DNA from: Caldilineaceae bacterium
Lineage (GTDB): Bacteria; Chloroflexota; Anaerolineae; Caldilineales; Caldilineaceae
Direction of reading: 5' to 3'
Assembly: GCA_022842065.1 (NCBI GenBank)
Contig: JALHQH010000063.1
Span: 1-64,000 of the forward strand
Length of the DNA stretch: 64,000 nucleotides
Shown here one piece after another: positions 33,939 through 42,403 of this stretch; the stretch's first letter is position 1; the number at the start of each line of letters is the position of its first letter. The translations under genes and the position numbers were made by a program. The notes below the pieces were generated by a model. It saw only the letters and a program-made list of their open reading frames with translations. It searched no databases and was not told the origin of the DNA.

Positions 33939-35081
33939 ATGGAATCAAACGCTAAACTTTCCTTCTCCCGCGGCTTCCTGCCCGACCCGGACCCATTACT
34001 CCACCTGCCTCCCGGCTGCGAAGCCTGGGATGCGCTCGGCGCGGATCTACATAAACTCGTCCTCAGTGACCATCTGCGGCAACGGGTGCTGGCTCTGCCG
34101 CCTTTCCCGCTGGACTCACTCCAATCCGCAGCCCAACAGTGGCGCGCGGCCAGCCTCTTGGCCTATATCAGCAGCCTCTATGTGCTGGGCAGTGGCGGGC
34201 CACCGCTGGCGCGCATTCCGGCGGTGGTGGCGGTGCCTTTTTATGCGGTGGCGACCAAACTGGGGATTCCGCCGATCCTCTCGTATGCGCTGCAGGCAAT
34301 GCACAACTGGCGACGCATCGACCCGGCTGGCCCCATCGCAGCGGGCAACCTGACGCTGCTCCACAACTTCCTGGGCGGCATGGATGAGGAGTGGTTTGTC
34401 ACGCTGCATATTGAGATCGAGGCGAAGGCGGGAGCGGCGCTGCGGGTATTAGCACCGGCGCAAGCGGCAACCCTGACCGATGACTCAGCCACGATCAGCG
34501 CCCATTTGCAGACGGTCGGCGACACCTTGCAGACCATGCATGACATTCTTGGCCGCATGACCGAGCGCTGCGATCCCTATATTTACTACCACCGCGTGCG
34601 CCCCTTTATGTTTGGCTGGAAAGATAACGCTGCGCTGCCCCATGGGGTTCTCTATGAAGGGGTGGCTGAATATGGGGGCAAGCCCGTACAGTTGCGCGGC
34701 GAAACCGGGGCACAGAGCGCGATCATCCCCGCAATTGACGCAGCGCTGGGCATTCACCACGAGCGGGACGAAATGCGCGTTTACCTGATGGCGATGCGCG
34801 ACTATGTGCCGCCACGCGATCGCGCCTTTGTCGAAGCGTTGGAACAGGGTGGATCGATCCGCCAGTACGTAGCAGATCGACAAGCGTCACAGCCGGCGCT
34901 GCGGGCTGTCTACAACTATGCCATCGAAAAGTTGACCCAATTCCGCACCCGCCATATTGAGTTTGCCGCACTCTATATCCTCAAACCAGCCCAGACAAAG
35001 GACGCAGTCGGGACAGGTGGCACGCCCTTTACTTTCTATCTCAAAAAGCACATCAAAGAGACCGATGCCCATTTACTCTAA
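33939..35081 (+). CDS. indoleamine 2,3-dioxygenase-like heme protein
   Basis: Heme dioxygenase of 380 residues related to IDO, which opens the indole ring of tryptophan to N-formylkynurenine. Family marks are AISSLYVLG-like helices at 70-90, the FMFGWKDN region, and the C-terminal part FRTRHIEFAALYI, where H339 is the expected proximal heme ligand, followed by the glycine loop GTGGTPFTFYLKKHI. This is close in length to fungal and animal enzymes. It starts 12 bases after the toxin stop but is probably independent. No other kynurenine-pathway gene lies here. Bacterial IDO-like proteins vary in activity, so tryptophan as substrate is inferred. Confidence 0.88.
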   Translation: MESNAKLSFSRGFLPDPDPLLHLPPGCEAWDALGADLHKLVLSDHLRQRVLALPPFPLDSLQSAAQQWRAASLLAYISSLYVLGSGGPPLARIPAVVAVPFYAVATKLGIPPILSYALQAMHNWRRIDPAGPIAAGNLTLLHNFLGGMDEEWFVTLHIEIEAKAGAALRVLAPAQAATLTDDSATISAHLQTVGDTLQTMHDILGRMTERCDPYIYYHRVRPFMFGWKDNAALPHGVLYEGVAEYGGKPVQLRGETGAQSAIIPAIDAALGIHHERDEMRVYLMAMRDYVPPRDRAFVEALEQGGSIRQYVADRQASQPALRAVYNYAIEKLTQFRTRHIEFAALYILKPAQTKDAVGTGGTPFTFYLKKHIKETDAHLL

Positions 35082-35095
35082 TACGGAGCGACAGT

Positions 35096-35156
35096 GATCC
35101 ACGAAGGTACACGAAGAATTTTGTTCTTCGTGTACCTTCGTGTACCTTCGTGGATC
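35096..35156. repeat. palindromic CACGAAG element with a 10-bp internal duplication
   Basis: GATCCACGAAGGTACACGAA (35096-35115) pairs with TTCGTGTACCTTCGTGGATC (35137-35156); the right arm carries an additional TTCGTGTACC. The element at 56571-56635 has the same plan, including the duplicated piece. It sits between two convergent genes and may end both transcripts. Confidence 0.88.
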
Positions 35157-35159
35157 GAT

Positions 35160-36122
35160 TTAACAAATTCGCTGTGCCGGCTGTAACAGGGTGGCGTCCC
35201 AGGGGGAGAGTTTGGGCGATGATTCGTGCCAGTAATATTGGAGGCTGTCATGCGGCCAGTCGGCGTAAACTTCTTCCCAGGTCAGTTTGCAGTGGGGTTT
35301 GAGCGATTTCTCTTCGATGGGCTCGTCGATGGCCTGATAGCGGGCATCGATCGAGAGGCGGATCTGGTCGGGTACTTGGCTGGGTAAGGCTTTGTGGACG
35401 GTGAAACAGGGGAAGGTCAACACGTCGCCGGCCACAAAGTCGCCTTCGACCCACACCTCTTCGCCAGGGCAAAGTTGGACGGCGATGCCGCCGGCACCGG
35501 AAGCTGGTTGGATCGGGATGTAACCCTGGCGATGAGATTGACGCAGCACGGTCAGCGCGCCCATGGTGCGCGGGCAGTCACCCAGCGGAAACCAGCAGGT
35601 CCACGTATTCGGGCTACCCTGGACGAGGGGAAAATCCTGGTGTTGGGGCGTTGGGTGCATGGCGCGGTGCGCGGTGATCATGCGGGCAATATGGCGCGGG
35701 TGGACAAAAACCTCCTGCGTAAAGAGGCCCCGGTAAAGCGCCAATAGGGCCGGGTGATGGGGTAACTGGTGAAAGCTCTCCAACTTCTGCACATCATGAT
35801 AGGCGGCGTGGCTGACGCCGATGTCCTTGCGCATCTCCTCATCGGGCACTTGGTTCAGCGCGGTCAAATTGATCAAACCGCCACTTGCCTCCTGCCCCGG
35901 TTGCCGCCAGCCATAACGCTCGACGACGCCTAACATGTCGGCTCGCACCTGTTGCACCGCGGCCAGAGGCAGCAACCCTTTGAAGAAGAGATAGCCCTCT
36001 TCGTCGGCCCGTTGGCGCAGCGCCGCAAAGTCTCCGGCGGCCAGCAGCGCGCTGGAATCGATAAACCCGATCCGCGTGACCGGTACGCTGACCATGACCG
36101 GGGCGGAAGTAATCATCTCCAT
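35160..36122 (-). CDS. phytanoyl-CoA dioxygenase family protein
   Basis: Fe(II)/2-oxoglutarate dioxygenase of about 320 residues. The iron facial triad is visible as HQD in TPQHQDFPLVQG and the distal His in CFTVHKALP; the following IRLSID arginine would bind 2-oxoglutarate. The segment NTWTCWFPLGDCPRTMGALTVLRQSHRQG, split in the protein as CWFPLGDCPRTMGALTVLRQ, is typical of PhyH. ATG 36122 is chosen since AGGAG lies 8 bases before it; the longer frame starts 15 codons earlier. PhyH enzymes hydroxylate diverse small molecules, so the substrate is open. The gene stands alone between two palindromic repeats. Confidence 0.88.
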   Translation of the reverse strand: MEMITSAPVMVSVPVTRIGFIDSSALLAAGDFAALRQRADEEGYLFFKGLLPLAAVQQVRADMLGVVERYGWRQPGQEASGGLINLTALNQVPDEEMRKDIGVSHAAYHDVQKLESFHQLPHHPALLALYRGLFTQEVFVHPRHIARMITAHRAMHPTPQHQDFPLVQGSPNTWTCWFPLGDCPRTMGALTVLRQSHRQGYIPIQPASGAGGIAVQLCPGEEVWVEGDFVAGDVLTFPCFTVHKALPSQVPDQIRLSIDARYQAIDEPIEEKSLKPHCKLTWEEVYADWPHDSLQYYWHESSPKLSPWDATLLQPAQRIC

Positions 36123-36278
36123 GACATAGACTCCTGAAGGATCATTTTTGTAAAGGCGGGTAAGCATTGATGTTGTATACTATAGGCGGCGGCGGCGATT
36201 TTGTCCAACAGCTTTTGGGTGGACAGACACCATGCTCGCAGTGCCGCGCCCCAATGGCAACCGGACACAAAATTTTGC

Positions 36279-36345
36279 CACAGATGAACACGGATAAACA
36301 CAGATGAAAAACAAATCATCTGTGTTTATCCGTGTTCATCTGTGG
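36279..36345. repeat. 30-bp perfect palindrome of CACAGATGAACACGGAT type
   Basis: Arms 36279-36308 and 36316-36345 pair perfectly around a 7-base loop. It lies in the 348-base gap between the PhyH gene and the zinc-ribbon gene. Words such as CACAGATGAACACGGATAAA are a common dispersed repeat type in several bacterial groups. Nothing else is seen in this gap. Confidence 0.88.
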
Positions 36346-36470
36346 CTATTGACCCATCTGGTCGCGCGCGGCCGACAATCGAAGTTACAGCAGAAGTTGC
36401 AAAGCGATGATATATTTCCCATAGCATAACAATCTTTACGCGTGGTTTTCAAAGCCACGAGGAGCGCACA

Positions 36471-36965
36471 TTGGCAAAGCGAAAAAGTATACAATTTGGC
36501 AAATTGCCAGCGCAGTACAACTTTATCATCAATCCCTATCCCGATCTACGCTTGACTAGTTGTCCGCTCTGTTACGCGAAGACAGGACAACGCAAACGGC
36601 CGCTGCTGATTCATATCGATCCCGATCGGTTGATCGCCCTGAATTATACCTGCCGCTACTGCACGGCGTGCGATCTGTTGATTGCCCACAAACATGAACT
36701 AGAGCAGTACCTGACCGCGATGATGGCGAACATTGCGCCCGCGCTCATCGGCAACAACTATCTTGTGATCGGGACGGTGGAGAAACAAGGCTGGCAAGCC
36801 GGCCTGATCGAGCCAAAGCAGATTGGGGAAATGGTGGACTATGTTCATGATTTTGCCACCTACTATCAGGAATTACGCGTGACGGAGACAGGCTGGTTTG
36901 GGCCAGGCCAAGAGCCGGGCATCCGCCAGCCGCCGCCGGCGCAAGCGTGGGTAAAGGTTGGGTAA
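36471..36965 (+). CDS. small zinc-ribbon-like protein of unknown function
   Basis: A 164-residue protein starting at TTG 36471, with AGGAG about 8 bases before it. Residues 31-34 (CPLC) and the CRYCTACD cluster near 61-68 could form a zinc ribbon. The middle has RPLLIHIDPDRLIALNYTC and the C-terminal part is Pro/Gly-rich (GPGQEPGIRQPPPAQ). No membrane span. I do not know the family; a regulatory or nucleic-acid role is only a guess from the cysteines. Confidence 0.7.
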   Translation: MAKRKSIQFGKLPAQYNFIINPYPDLRLTSCPLCYAKTGQRKRPLLIHIDPDRLIALNYTCRYCTACDLLIAHKHELEQYLTAMMANIAPALIGNNYLVIGTVEKQGWQAGLIEPKQIGEMVDYVHDFATYYQELRVTETGWFGPGQEPGIRQPPPAQAWVKVG

Positions 36966-36986
36966 CCGATCAATTTGAGTTGGCTT

Positions 36987-37140
36987 CTGTCATTCCGCGC
37001 CCAAAAAGGCACCCGAAGCGAGGAATCTCGTGTTACCCAGATCGAGATTCCTCGTCGTTTCACTCCTCCCTAGAAACGCGGACTGAGTTTCTAGGCCAAG
37101 CTGATGTTGCCTTGGCAACATCGGTAACTCGGAATGACAG
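36987..37140. repeat. multi-hairpin mobile-like repeat with CTGTCATTCCG ends
   Basis: Terminal arms CTGTCATTCCG (36987-36997) and CGGAATGACAG (37130-37140) enclose three further hairpins: CGAGGAATCTCG with CGAGATTCCTCG (37019-37054), CTAGAAAC with GTTTCTAG (37070-37094), and GATGTTGCC with GGCAACATC (37102-37121). This resembles small non-autonomous elements; the GCGAGGAATCTCG word is widespread among bacteria. Confidence 0.8.
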
Positions 37141-37153
37141 GGGTTACCATCAC

Positions 37154-37384
37154 CTAGCGGTTACTAGTCGTACGGACGCGTTCGTCGATCCGCTTGTCGA
37201 GAAAACGCTGCCAGCGGTTGCCGATCCAGCCAGCGAGCAGGATCAGGGCCGCCCCCAAACCCAACGCGAACAACTGCTGTTTGATCCATTCCAGCGGGTT
37301 GTGCAGCTGAGGTACCTGTGCGCGCTTCGGTAGCCGTACCGTGCGTGGATCGTTGGCCGCGTAGCTGAACCGCCTGGGCAACAA
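37154..37384 (-). CDS. possible small one-span membrane protein
   Basis: A 76-residue frame starting at TTG. A basic head (RRFSYAANDPRTVRLPKRAQ) is followed by one hydrophobic span (LFALGLGAALILLAGWIG) and a charged tail (NRWQRFLDKRIDERVR). The pattern is protein-like, with positive residues on both sides. No ribosome site is clear and no family is recognised. Could be spurious. Confidence 0.4.
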   Translation of the reverse strand: MLPRRFSYAANDPRTVRLPKRAQVPQLHNPLEWIKQQLFALGLGAALILLAGWIGNRWQRFLDKRIDERVRTTSNR

Positions 37385-37412
37385 AGATGATATGGCAATT
37401 CTACACCATCAA

Positions 37413-37530
37413 CACGAGACATGAGACACGAGACACGCGGGTGCCCTCTGGGCGCGAGACACGAGACACGAAGTAGTCTAACCTTCCAGTCTCGTATCTC
37501 CCAGTCTCGTATCTCCCAGTCTCGTATCTC
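37413..37530. repeat. GAGACACGA words and three tandem 15-bp copies
   Basis: GAGACACGAGACACG words at 37413-37470 are followed by three exact copies of CCAGTCTCGTATCTC at 37486-37500, 37501-37515 and 37516-37530, roughly the complement of the first words. The block ends against the stop codon of the GH44 gene. Confidence 0.88.
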
Positions 37531-37531
37531 C

Positions 37532-40500
37532 CTACTTCCCCACCATTGGCAGGTACAACTTACTGGTCGGTGCGACGGGGAAGCTGGGGGTGGGGATGAC
37601 GGCCAGGGTGATCGAGTTGGCGGGCACGGTGGTGATCAAGGTGCTATCAGCTAGTGACTGGTCAGCCTGACGTATGATGGCGTTGAGATTGGCGGCGCTG
37701 TAGCGGTAGAGTTGGGCGACATCGGCGCGGGTCGCGCTGGCGTGGGTGCCGGTCGCGATGTTCAGGCCGGCGGTGAGCGCATTCGCGGTTTTGTTGATCA
37801 ACACGATGGTCAGTGCGCCGTCGCTGCTGCGTTCGGCGGCGTAGATGGCGAGTTGATCCTGGTCGCTGCTGACGGCGCGCACGCTGGTCTCGCCGAATTT
37901 ACCCCCTTGACCATCATAGTTGCGATAGATCCGGAAGGCATAAGCGCCTGGGCCGGTTGAGGTGAAAGTGCCCTCGGTGGTATAAGGGCTGTCAAAGAGC
38001 ACGCCCAGATCCAAGCCTTCGCGACCAAAGATGCCCAGCACATCGGCTTGCGCCAGGGCGCCGTTGATGTGATCATAGGCACCCCAGTTATACTCGGTGA
38101 TCGCCAGTTTGGTGCCGGGGTAATGGGCGGCCACCCACTCGCGCATGCGCGGCAAGAGGTGCACGCGGTCATAGTCGGCCACTTGCCCATTTTCATCCGC
38201 CACCGGCGCATTGGCGATCCAGCTTTCATCGACATAGGTGGGATCCCAAAGTGAGCGGGTTGAGCGTAGACGGCGGGCCTGGGTGGCGGCGTCACCGGCC
38301 CCGGCTTGGGTCACATCAGTGGCGGCGACATAGTAATGCAGGTCGAGATAGTCGAGCAGGCGGGTGCCCTGTTGTGCTTCGTAGTCGGCCAGCTGTTGCA
38401 GATACCAGGGAATCAGCGGCAGATCACCGTTGGCTTTACGATCAGGGCGCGTCTCCCACGCCTCTTGCTGACCATCAGCGGGCGAGTGCCAGTAGTAGGT
38501 CCAGCCGTGGACGACTGGGCCAAGCACTTGCGCCGCGGGATCCGCCGCTTTGATCGCCGCAGCATAGGCAATGCTATCGGTGCGCAACTGTTGCAGGGTG
38601 ATCGCGTCTGGGCGCACATCGCGGTGCGTGCCAAACCAGATATCCGGTTCATTGTCAAGGCTGTAATAACGCACCCCGCCATTGGCCGCAGTGCCGAATT
38701 GACTTTGCAGATGGGCAATCCAACCCGTTGCCCAACTTTCGTTAATTGCAATGCTGGTATCGAGCGGGTTGTTGCCGGTAAAGTAAATGGGTTCACCATT
38801 CTGATACGCGGTAATCCCACTGCCACAGTGGCTACGCTGGGGGTCAGCGGGATCGGCGGCAGCCCCCCCATTCGGTAAGGGCTGGGGCGTGTAGGCATAG
38901 GTGCGCGTATCGAAGCTACAGGGGTAAGTGGCGCTGTTGCCGACCGTGCCAGCAGCCTTGGCCACCCAACCGCTCATCGGCATGGTAATAATTGATTGTG
39001 TGCCTGTGCGCCGGCTCTGGCCAATAAATTCATCGGCAGAGGTGTCGGCGTACTCGTTTTCAAAGTACCAATCGGGGTTGCCATACATGTCATTTTGCCA
39101 GTTGTAGCGTGTGGCCGTGTTGCCACCCCACCGCCGCACCGGCAGGTCAATTTCGGCGGCAAAGGCTTCATCATCGGCGTAGTGGATGCCATAGATGCCG
39201 TCGCTAATTGGTTTGCGGTCGGCGGCGGTGTTCACCTGCAAAGTGATATCAACCGGTGGCCGCGGTGTGCTGGTGGCGGTTGGGATGGCGGTTGGGGTGG
39301 CGGTTGGTCCGCCGGTGGTACTCGTCGCAGTTGCGGTACTGGTTGCGGTCGGGGTGCTCGTCGGGGTTGCGGTCGGGGTGCTCGTCGGGGTTGCGGTTGG
39401 TGTACTGGTCGGAGCCGCGGCGGTGGCTGCAAAGATCTGGATTTCGCTCGCCCCATCACAGGGGTACGGGTTGCCACAGTTCGCCACATAAAGATTGCCC
39501 GCCCCATCAAAGGCGAGCCCCATTGGGTTGTCTAGGCCGGTAAAGCCGTCGAAATCCGGTGTGGTATCCGTCAACGGATCAGCGTAGACATGGATCTTTT
39601 CGACGTTGTTGGTATCGGCCTTGGGTGCGGAGACATAGAGCCGACCCTGCGCGTCAATGGCCAGATCATGGGGGCGGTTAAGATTGGGGTAGATCTGGCT
39701 GGCAGTAGCGGTGTTGGCCGCGGGGGTATTAAAGCGCAGCACACGATTGTTAAAGATGTCGGTGACATAGACATTGCCCGCGCTATCGACCACCACGCCC
39801 AACGGGGTGCTAAACAAAGTGTTGCCATCACCGGTAAGCGTGGTCTGCCCCAAGACCAGATCCGGCGCGCCATTGGTATTCAGCGGATCGACAAATTTTA
39901 GCACCCGCTCATGAAACTCATCGACCACCCAGAGATCACCATTGGTGTCAACGGCCAGCCCGCGTGGTGCGCCAAAGCCGAGTGGTACATCGGCTTGTAG
40001 GGTTAGATCGGCTGCGGTCTGGTCTGCTAATGGCTCAGCATCTGGATTACGGAAGATCTGGACGCGGTTAAAATAGGTGTCGGCCACATAGAGATTGTTG
40101 GCTGCGTCAACCGCAACACTTTCCGGCCCACACAAATTGGTGGCCGTCGGTGTAATCCCGGCACAGCCAGTTTCAGCGTTGTGGGCATAGTTGCCGGTGC
40201 CAAAGACGAGATCGGGATCACCACTGGCAGTGGCGGCATTCGCCCAGCTATAGACCCGATTTTCGCGCCAGGCGGCGACGTAGAGCCGACCATTGGGCGC
40301 AACCGCCACACCGGAGGGCCCTTTGCTTAACGCCAGTTGCCGGTCGGGGGTGGGATCGAGAAAGGTAGAGGTGACATCCTCACTCACCAGGGCAATCTCA
40401 TCCAGGTAGTAGGTTGGCTGTGCGCCACCGGTGGCATCTTGCCAGTAGATCGCCCCAAGCGTCGCCGGTGACCCCATTGCGGCCAGCGGCACGTTGATCT

Positions 40501-40903
40501 CAGTCCAACTGTTGGCCGTGGCGGTAACATGATAGACATGCGCGTTACTCTCATTAAATTTGATCTGAATGGATTGGCTGCCGCTACCGCCACCATTGAT
40601 CCAGAAACGCAGATGGGTATAAGGGGCCGTATTGACTGCAGTGCCGGCTTTGAGATAGAGCGCCCCCCAGGCGGCGCTATGGGTGACCGCGGACGCATTG
40701 TTGCCGCTATACACCGGTGTGGTGGCGTTAACCAAGGTGATATCCCACGACCAATTTTCCCAGCCATTTTGTAAAAGGTCATCATAGAGGATGTGATCAG
40801 CTGCGGCAGTGGCCAGGAGCGCGGCGCGCACCAGTGTACCACCACTTAGTAGTAAGATGAGGGCGAGCCAACCAATCGGCCAGCGTAGCAGTTTTACTTT
40901 CAT
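37532..40903 (-). CDS. secreted GH44 glycosidase with carbohydrate-binding-like and NHL propeller domains
   Basis: A 1123-residue exported enzyme. Order of parts: signal peptide (LLRWPIGWLALILLLSGGT), a beta-sandwich carbohydrate-binding-like domain (about 36-175), an NHL-repeat propeller (about 185-490; PSGVAVAPNGRLYVA, PESVAVDAANNLYVAD), a Thr/Pro stalk (about 495-550), and a glycoside hydrolase family 44 domain to about 1090. The catalytic glutamates are E752 in SLDNEPDIWFG and E937 in AITEYNWGAYD. GH44 enzymes cut beta-1,4-glucans or xyloglucan. The C-terminus is KLYLPMVGK, like the end of the protein at 31865. GGAGAAG precedes the ATG. Transcription likely starts near 41018 after a TATAAT on the minus strand, and the leader carries the three-helix element 40942-41023. 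Confidence 0.92.
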   Translation of the reverse strand: MKVKLLRWPIGWLALILLLSGGTLVRAALLATAAADHILYDDLLQNGWENWSWDITLVNATTPVYSGNNASAVTHSAAWGALYLKAGTAVNTAPYTHLRFWINGGGSGSQSIQIKFNESNAHVYHVTATANSWTEINVPLAAMGSPATLGAIYWQDATGGAQPTYYLDEIALVSEDVTSTFLDPTPDRQLALSKGPSGVAVAPNGRLYVAAWRENRVYSWANAATASGDPDLVFGTGNYAHNAETGCAGITPTATNLCGPESVAVDAANNLYVADTYFNRVQIFRNPDAEPLADQTAADLTLQADVPLGFGAPRGLAVDTNGDLWVVDEFHERVLKFVDPLNTNGAPDLVLGQTTLTGDGNTLFSTPLGVVVDSAGNVYVTDIFNNRVLRFNTPAANTATASQIYPNLNRPHDLAIDAQGRLYVSAPKADTNNVEKIHVYADPLTDTTPDFDGFTGLDNPMGLAFDGAGNLYVANCGNPYPCDGASEIQIFAATAAAPTSTPTATPTSTPTATPTSTPTATSTATATSTTGGPTATPTAIPTATSTPRPPVDITLQVNTAADRKPISDGIYGIHYADDEAFAAEIDLPVRRWGGNTATRYNWQNDMYGNPDWYFENEYADTSADEFIGQSRRTGTQSIITMPMSGWVAKAAGTVGNSATYPCSFDTRTYAYTPQPLPNGGAAADPADPQRSHCGSGITAYQNGEPIYFTGNNPLDTSIAINESWATGWIAHLQSQFGTAANGGVRYYSLDNEPDIWFGTHRDVRPDAITLQQLRTDSIAYAAAIKAADPAAQVLGPVVHGWTYYWHSPADGQQEAWETRPDRKANGDLPLIPWYLQQLADYEAQQGTRLLDYLDLHYYVAATDVTQAGAGDAATQARRLRSTRSLWDPTYVDESWIANAPVADENGQVADYDRVHLLPRMREWVAAHYPGTKLAITEYNWGAYDHINGALAQADVLGIFGREGLDLGVLFDSPYTTEGTFTSTGPGAYAFRIYRNYDGQGGKFGETSVRAVSSDQDQLAIYAAERSSDGALTIVLINKTANALTAGLNIATGTHASATRADVAQLYRYSAANLNAIIRQADQSLADSTLITTVPANSITLAVIPTPSFPVAPTSKLYLPMVGK

Positions 40904-40941
40904 AGTCCATTCTTCTCCACTTTAGTATCAGCAGAATTATT

Positions 40942-41023
40942 AGTAGACCGCAACGCTCAGGCGGGATCGTCAGATCCCGCCGGGGATTTGACAATCCTTG
41001 TAGAGTAGTGGCTGCGGTCTACT
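40942..41023 (-). promoter_or_regulatory. three-helix leader element, copy 1, facing the GH44 gene
   Basis: Read on the minus strand, AGTAGACCGCA (from 41023) pairs with TGCGGTCTACT (to 40942), enclosing GGATT-GTCA-AATCC and GGCGGGATC-TGAC-GATCCCGCC. It starts 1 base after a TATAAT box (complement of ATTATA 41025-41030) and ends 39 bases before the GH44 start codon. Copy 2 faces the other way at 41166-41247. The structure is a candidate leader RNA with a three-way junction. Confidence 0.7.
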
Positions 41024-41024
41024 G

Positions 41025-41030
41025 ATTATA
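41025..41030 (-). promoter_or_regulatory. -10 box for the GH44 gene
   Basis: The complement reads TATAAT, directly followed by CAGTAGACCGCA. The purC promoter reads TATAAT followed by CGGTAGACCGCA. No good -35 box is visible. Confidence 0.5.
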
Positions 41031-41157
41031 TATTTTGCGCGGGTATCGACCCATGATACACAGCATAAGCGCGAATCTTCAGTTAGGGAAGCGCTTTCTT
41101 GTCAAGAATTTGCCAAGTGTACACACGGTCGGCTTTAGGGATCAATCTTCGCTCTGG

Positions 41158-41163
41158 TATAAT
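41158..41163 (+). promoter_or_regulatory. -10 box for purC
   Basis: TATAAT, with a weak CTTTAG-like -35 region around 41133-41138. The expected start of transcription falls at about 41168-41170, inside the first arm of leader copy 2. Confidence 0.55.
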
Positions 41164-41165
41164 CG

Positions 41166-41247
41166 GTAGACCGCAACCATTGCGCTAAGGGGATTGGCAA
41201 ATCCCGCTAGGATCGTCAGATCCTAGCAGAGCAGTTGCGGTCGACTG
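41166..41247 (+). promoter_or_regulatory. three-helix leader element, copy 2, facing purC
   Basis: GTAGACCGCAAC (41166-41177) pairs with GTTGCGGTCGAC (41234-41245) with one mismatch; inside are GGATT-GGCA-AATCC and GCTAGGATC-GTCA-GATCCTAGC. Compared with copy 1, three base pairs of the larger hairpin have changed on both sides so that pairing is kept. It ends about 54 bases before the purC ATG and begins at the predicted start of transcription. Confidence 0.72.
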
Positions 41248-41300
41248 ATATCGCGGTGTCGCCGTTTTACCCACTCAATCTTACAGGACAGAGCGCTTTC

Positions 41301-42266
41301 ATGAACATTGCTGAACTCCAGGTTGCCCTCCACCAAACGTTAACCACAACAGATCTCCCCTTCCTTGGCCCAAAGACGCATGGCAAAGTGCGCGATATCT
41401 ACCAGCAGGGCGATCAGCTGGTGCTGATCACCACCGACCGTCTTTCCGCCTTCGACCGGATTCTGGGTGCCGTGCCCTACAAAGGACAAGTGCTCAACCA
41501 GTTGGCCGCCTTTTGGTTTAGGGAGACCGCAGACATCATCCCCAATCACCTAATCGCGGTGCCAGATCCCAATGTCACCATCGCTAAACGCTGCCGCCCC
41601 TTGCCGGTAGAAGTCGTGGTGCGCGGCTATATCAGCGGTGTCACCGCCACCGCACTCTGGTATCGTTACAGCCAAGGAGAACGCACGATCTATGGGATTG
41701 AGTTCCCCGATGGCTTACAGAAGAATGACCAACTGCCCACTCCGATCATCACGCCGACAACAAAGGCAAGCGATGGTGGCCATGATGAACGGATTACCAG
41801 CACTGAGGTGGTCGAACTGGGATTGGTAGAAGCAGCGCTGTGGGTGCAGATTTGCCAGGCCGCGATTGCCATCTTCACGCGTGGGCAGGAAATAGCCCGC
41901 CGCGGCGGGCTGATTCTGGTTGACACTAAATACGAATTTGGGATAACCGATGAAGGCGAAGTGTGCCTGATCGACGAGGTACACACGCCCGATTCAAGTC
42001 GCTACTGGATTGCGGAGACCTATGCTGCGCGGGTCGCGGCTGGACAAGAGCCGGAGAACTTTGACAAAGAATTTATCCGCCTCTATTACGCCGCCCAAGG
42101 TTACCGCGGCGAAGGCGAACCCTTTCCCCTGCCCGCCGACCTCGCGCTTGAAGCCGCGCAACGCTATATTCGCACCTACGAGTTGCTCACCGGCCGCCCC
42201 TTTGCACCGGGTGAATTGCCGGCCAACCCGCGGATGGAACGGCAACTGCGGGCCTATTTTGCGTAA
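41301..42266 (+). CDS. purC: phosphoribosylaminoimidazole-succinocarboxamide synthase
   Basis: SAICAR synthase of purine synthesis: joins aspartate to CAIR with ATP. The 321-residue form with GKVRDIYQQGDQLVLITTDRLSAFDRIL, KGQVLNQLAAFWF, VVVRGYISG, the PTTKASDGGHDERI active-site loop and LIDEVHTPDSSRYW corresponds to the longer SAICAR synthase type. ATG 41301 is the start with family-type N-terminus; an earlier ATG in frame at 41235 lies within the leader element. The gene is controlled by a leader (41166-41247), which suggests purine or other small-molecule control. Other purine genes of the window, purL and purQ, lie 6.6 kb downstream without this leader. Confidence 0.95.
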   Translation: MNIAELQVALHQTLTTTDLPFLGPKTHGKVRDIYQQGDQLVLITTDRLSAFDRILGAVPYKGQVLNQLAAFWFRETADIIPNHLIAVPDPNVTIAKRCRPLPVEVVVRGYISGVTATALWYRYSQGERTIYGIEFPDGLQKNDQLPTPIITPTTKASDGGHDERITSTEVVELGLVEAALWVQICQAAIAIFTRGQEIARRGGLILVDTKYEFGITDEGEVCLIDEVHTPDSSRYWIAETYAARVAAGQEPENFDKEFIRLYYAAQGYRGEGEPFPLPADLALEAAQRYIRTYELLTGRPFAPGELPANPRMERQLRAYFA

Positions 42267-42315
42267 TTTCTACAGTAAAGGTAGACAAGTAGATAGGTTG
42301 CAATAGGTTGGGGGT

Positions 42316-42403
42316 GGGTATAGACGCGGATCTGGGTAATGCGGATTTTAGGTTCCCATCCGAGAGTCCTAAATCCGCATTACCCAGATCCGCGTCTATA
42401 CCC
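42316..42403. terminator. 36-bp convergent hairpin between purC and mug
   Basis: GGGTATAGACGCGGATCTGG and onward (42316-42352) pairs with its complement at 42368-42403, with a single extra T. The right arm contains the last codons and stop of the mug gene. It likely ends both converging transcripts. Confidence 0.8.

Noticed and set aside
37740..38900. Long opposite-strand frames within the GH44 gene and other long genes
   Set aside because: They are frame shadows; the GH44 frame shows clear catalytic motifs and domain order.
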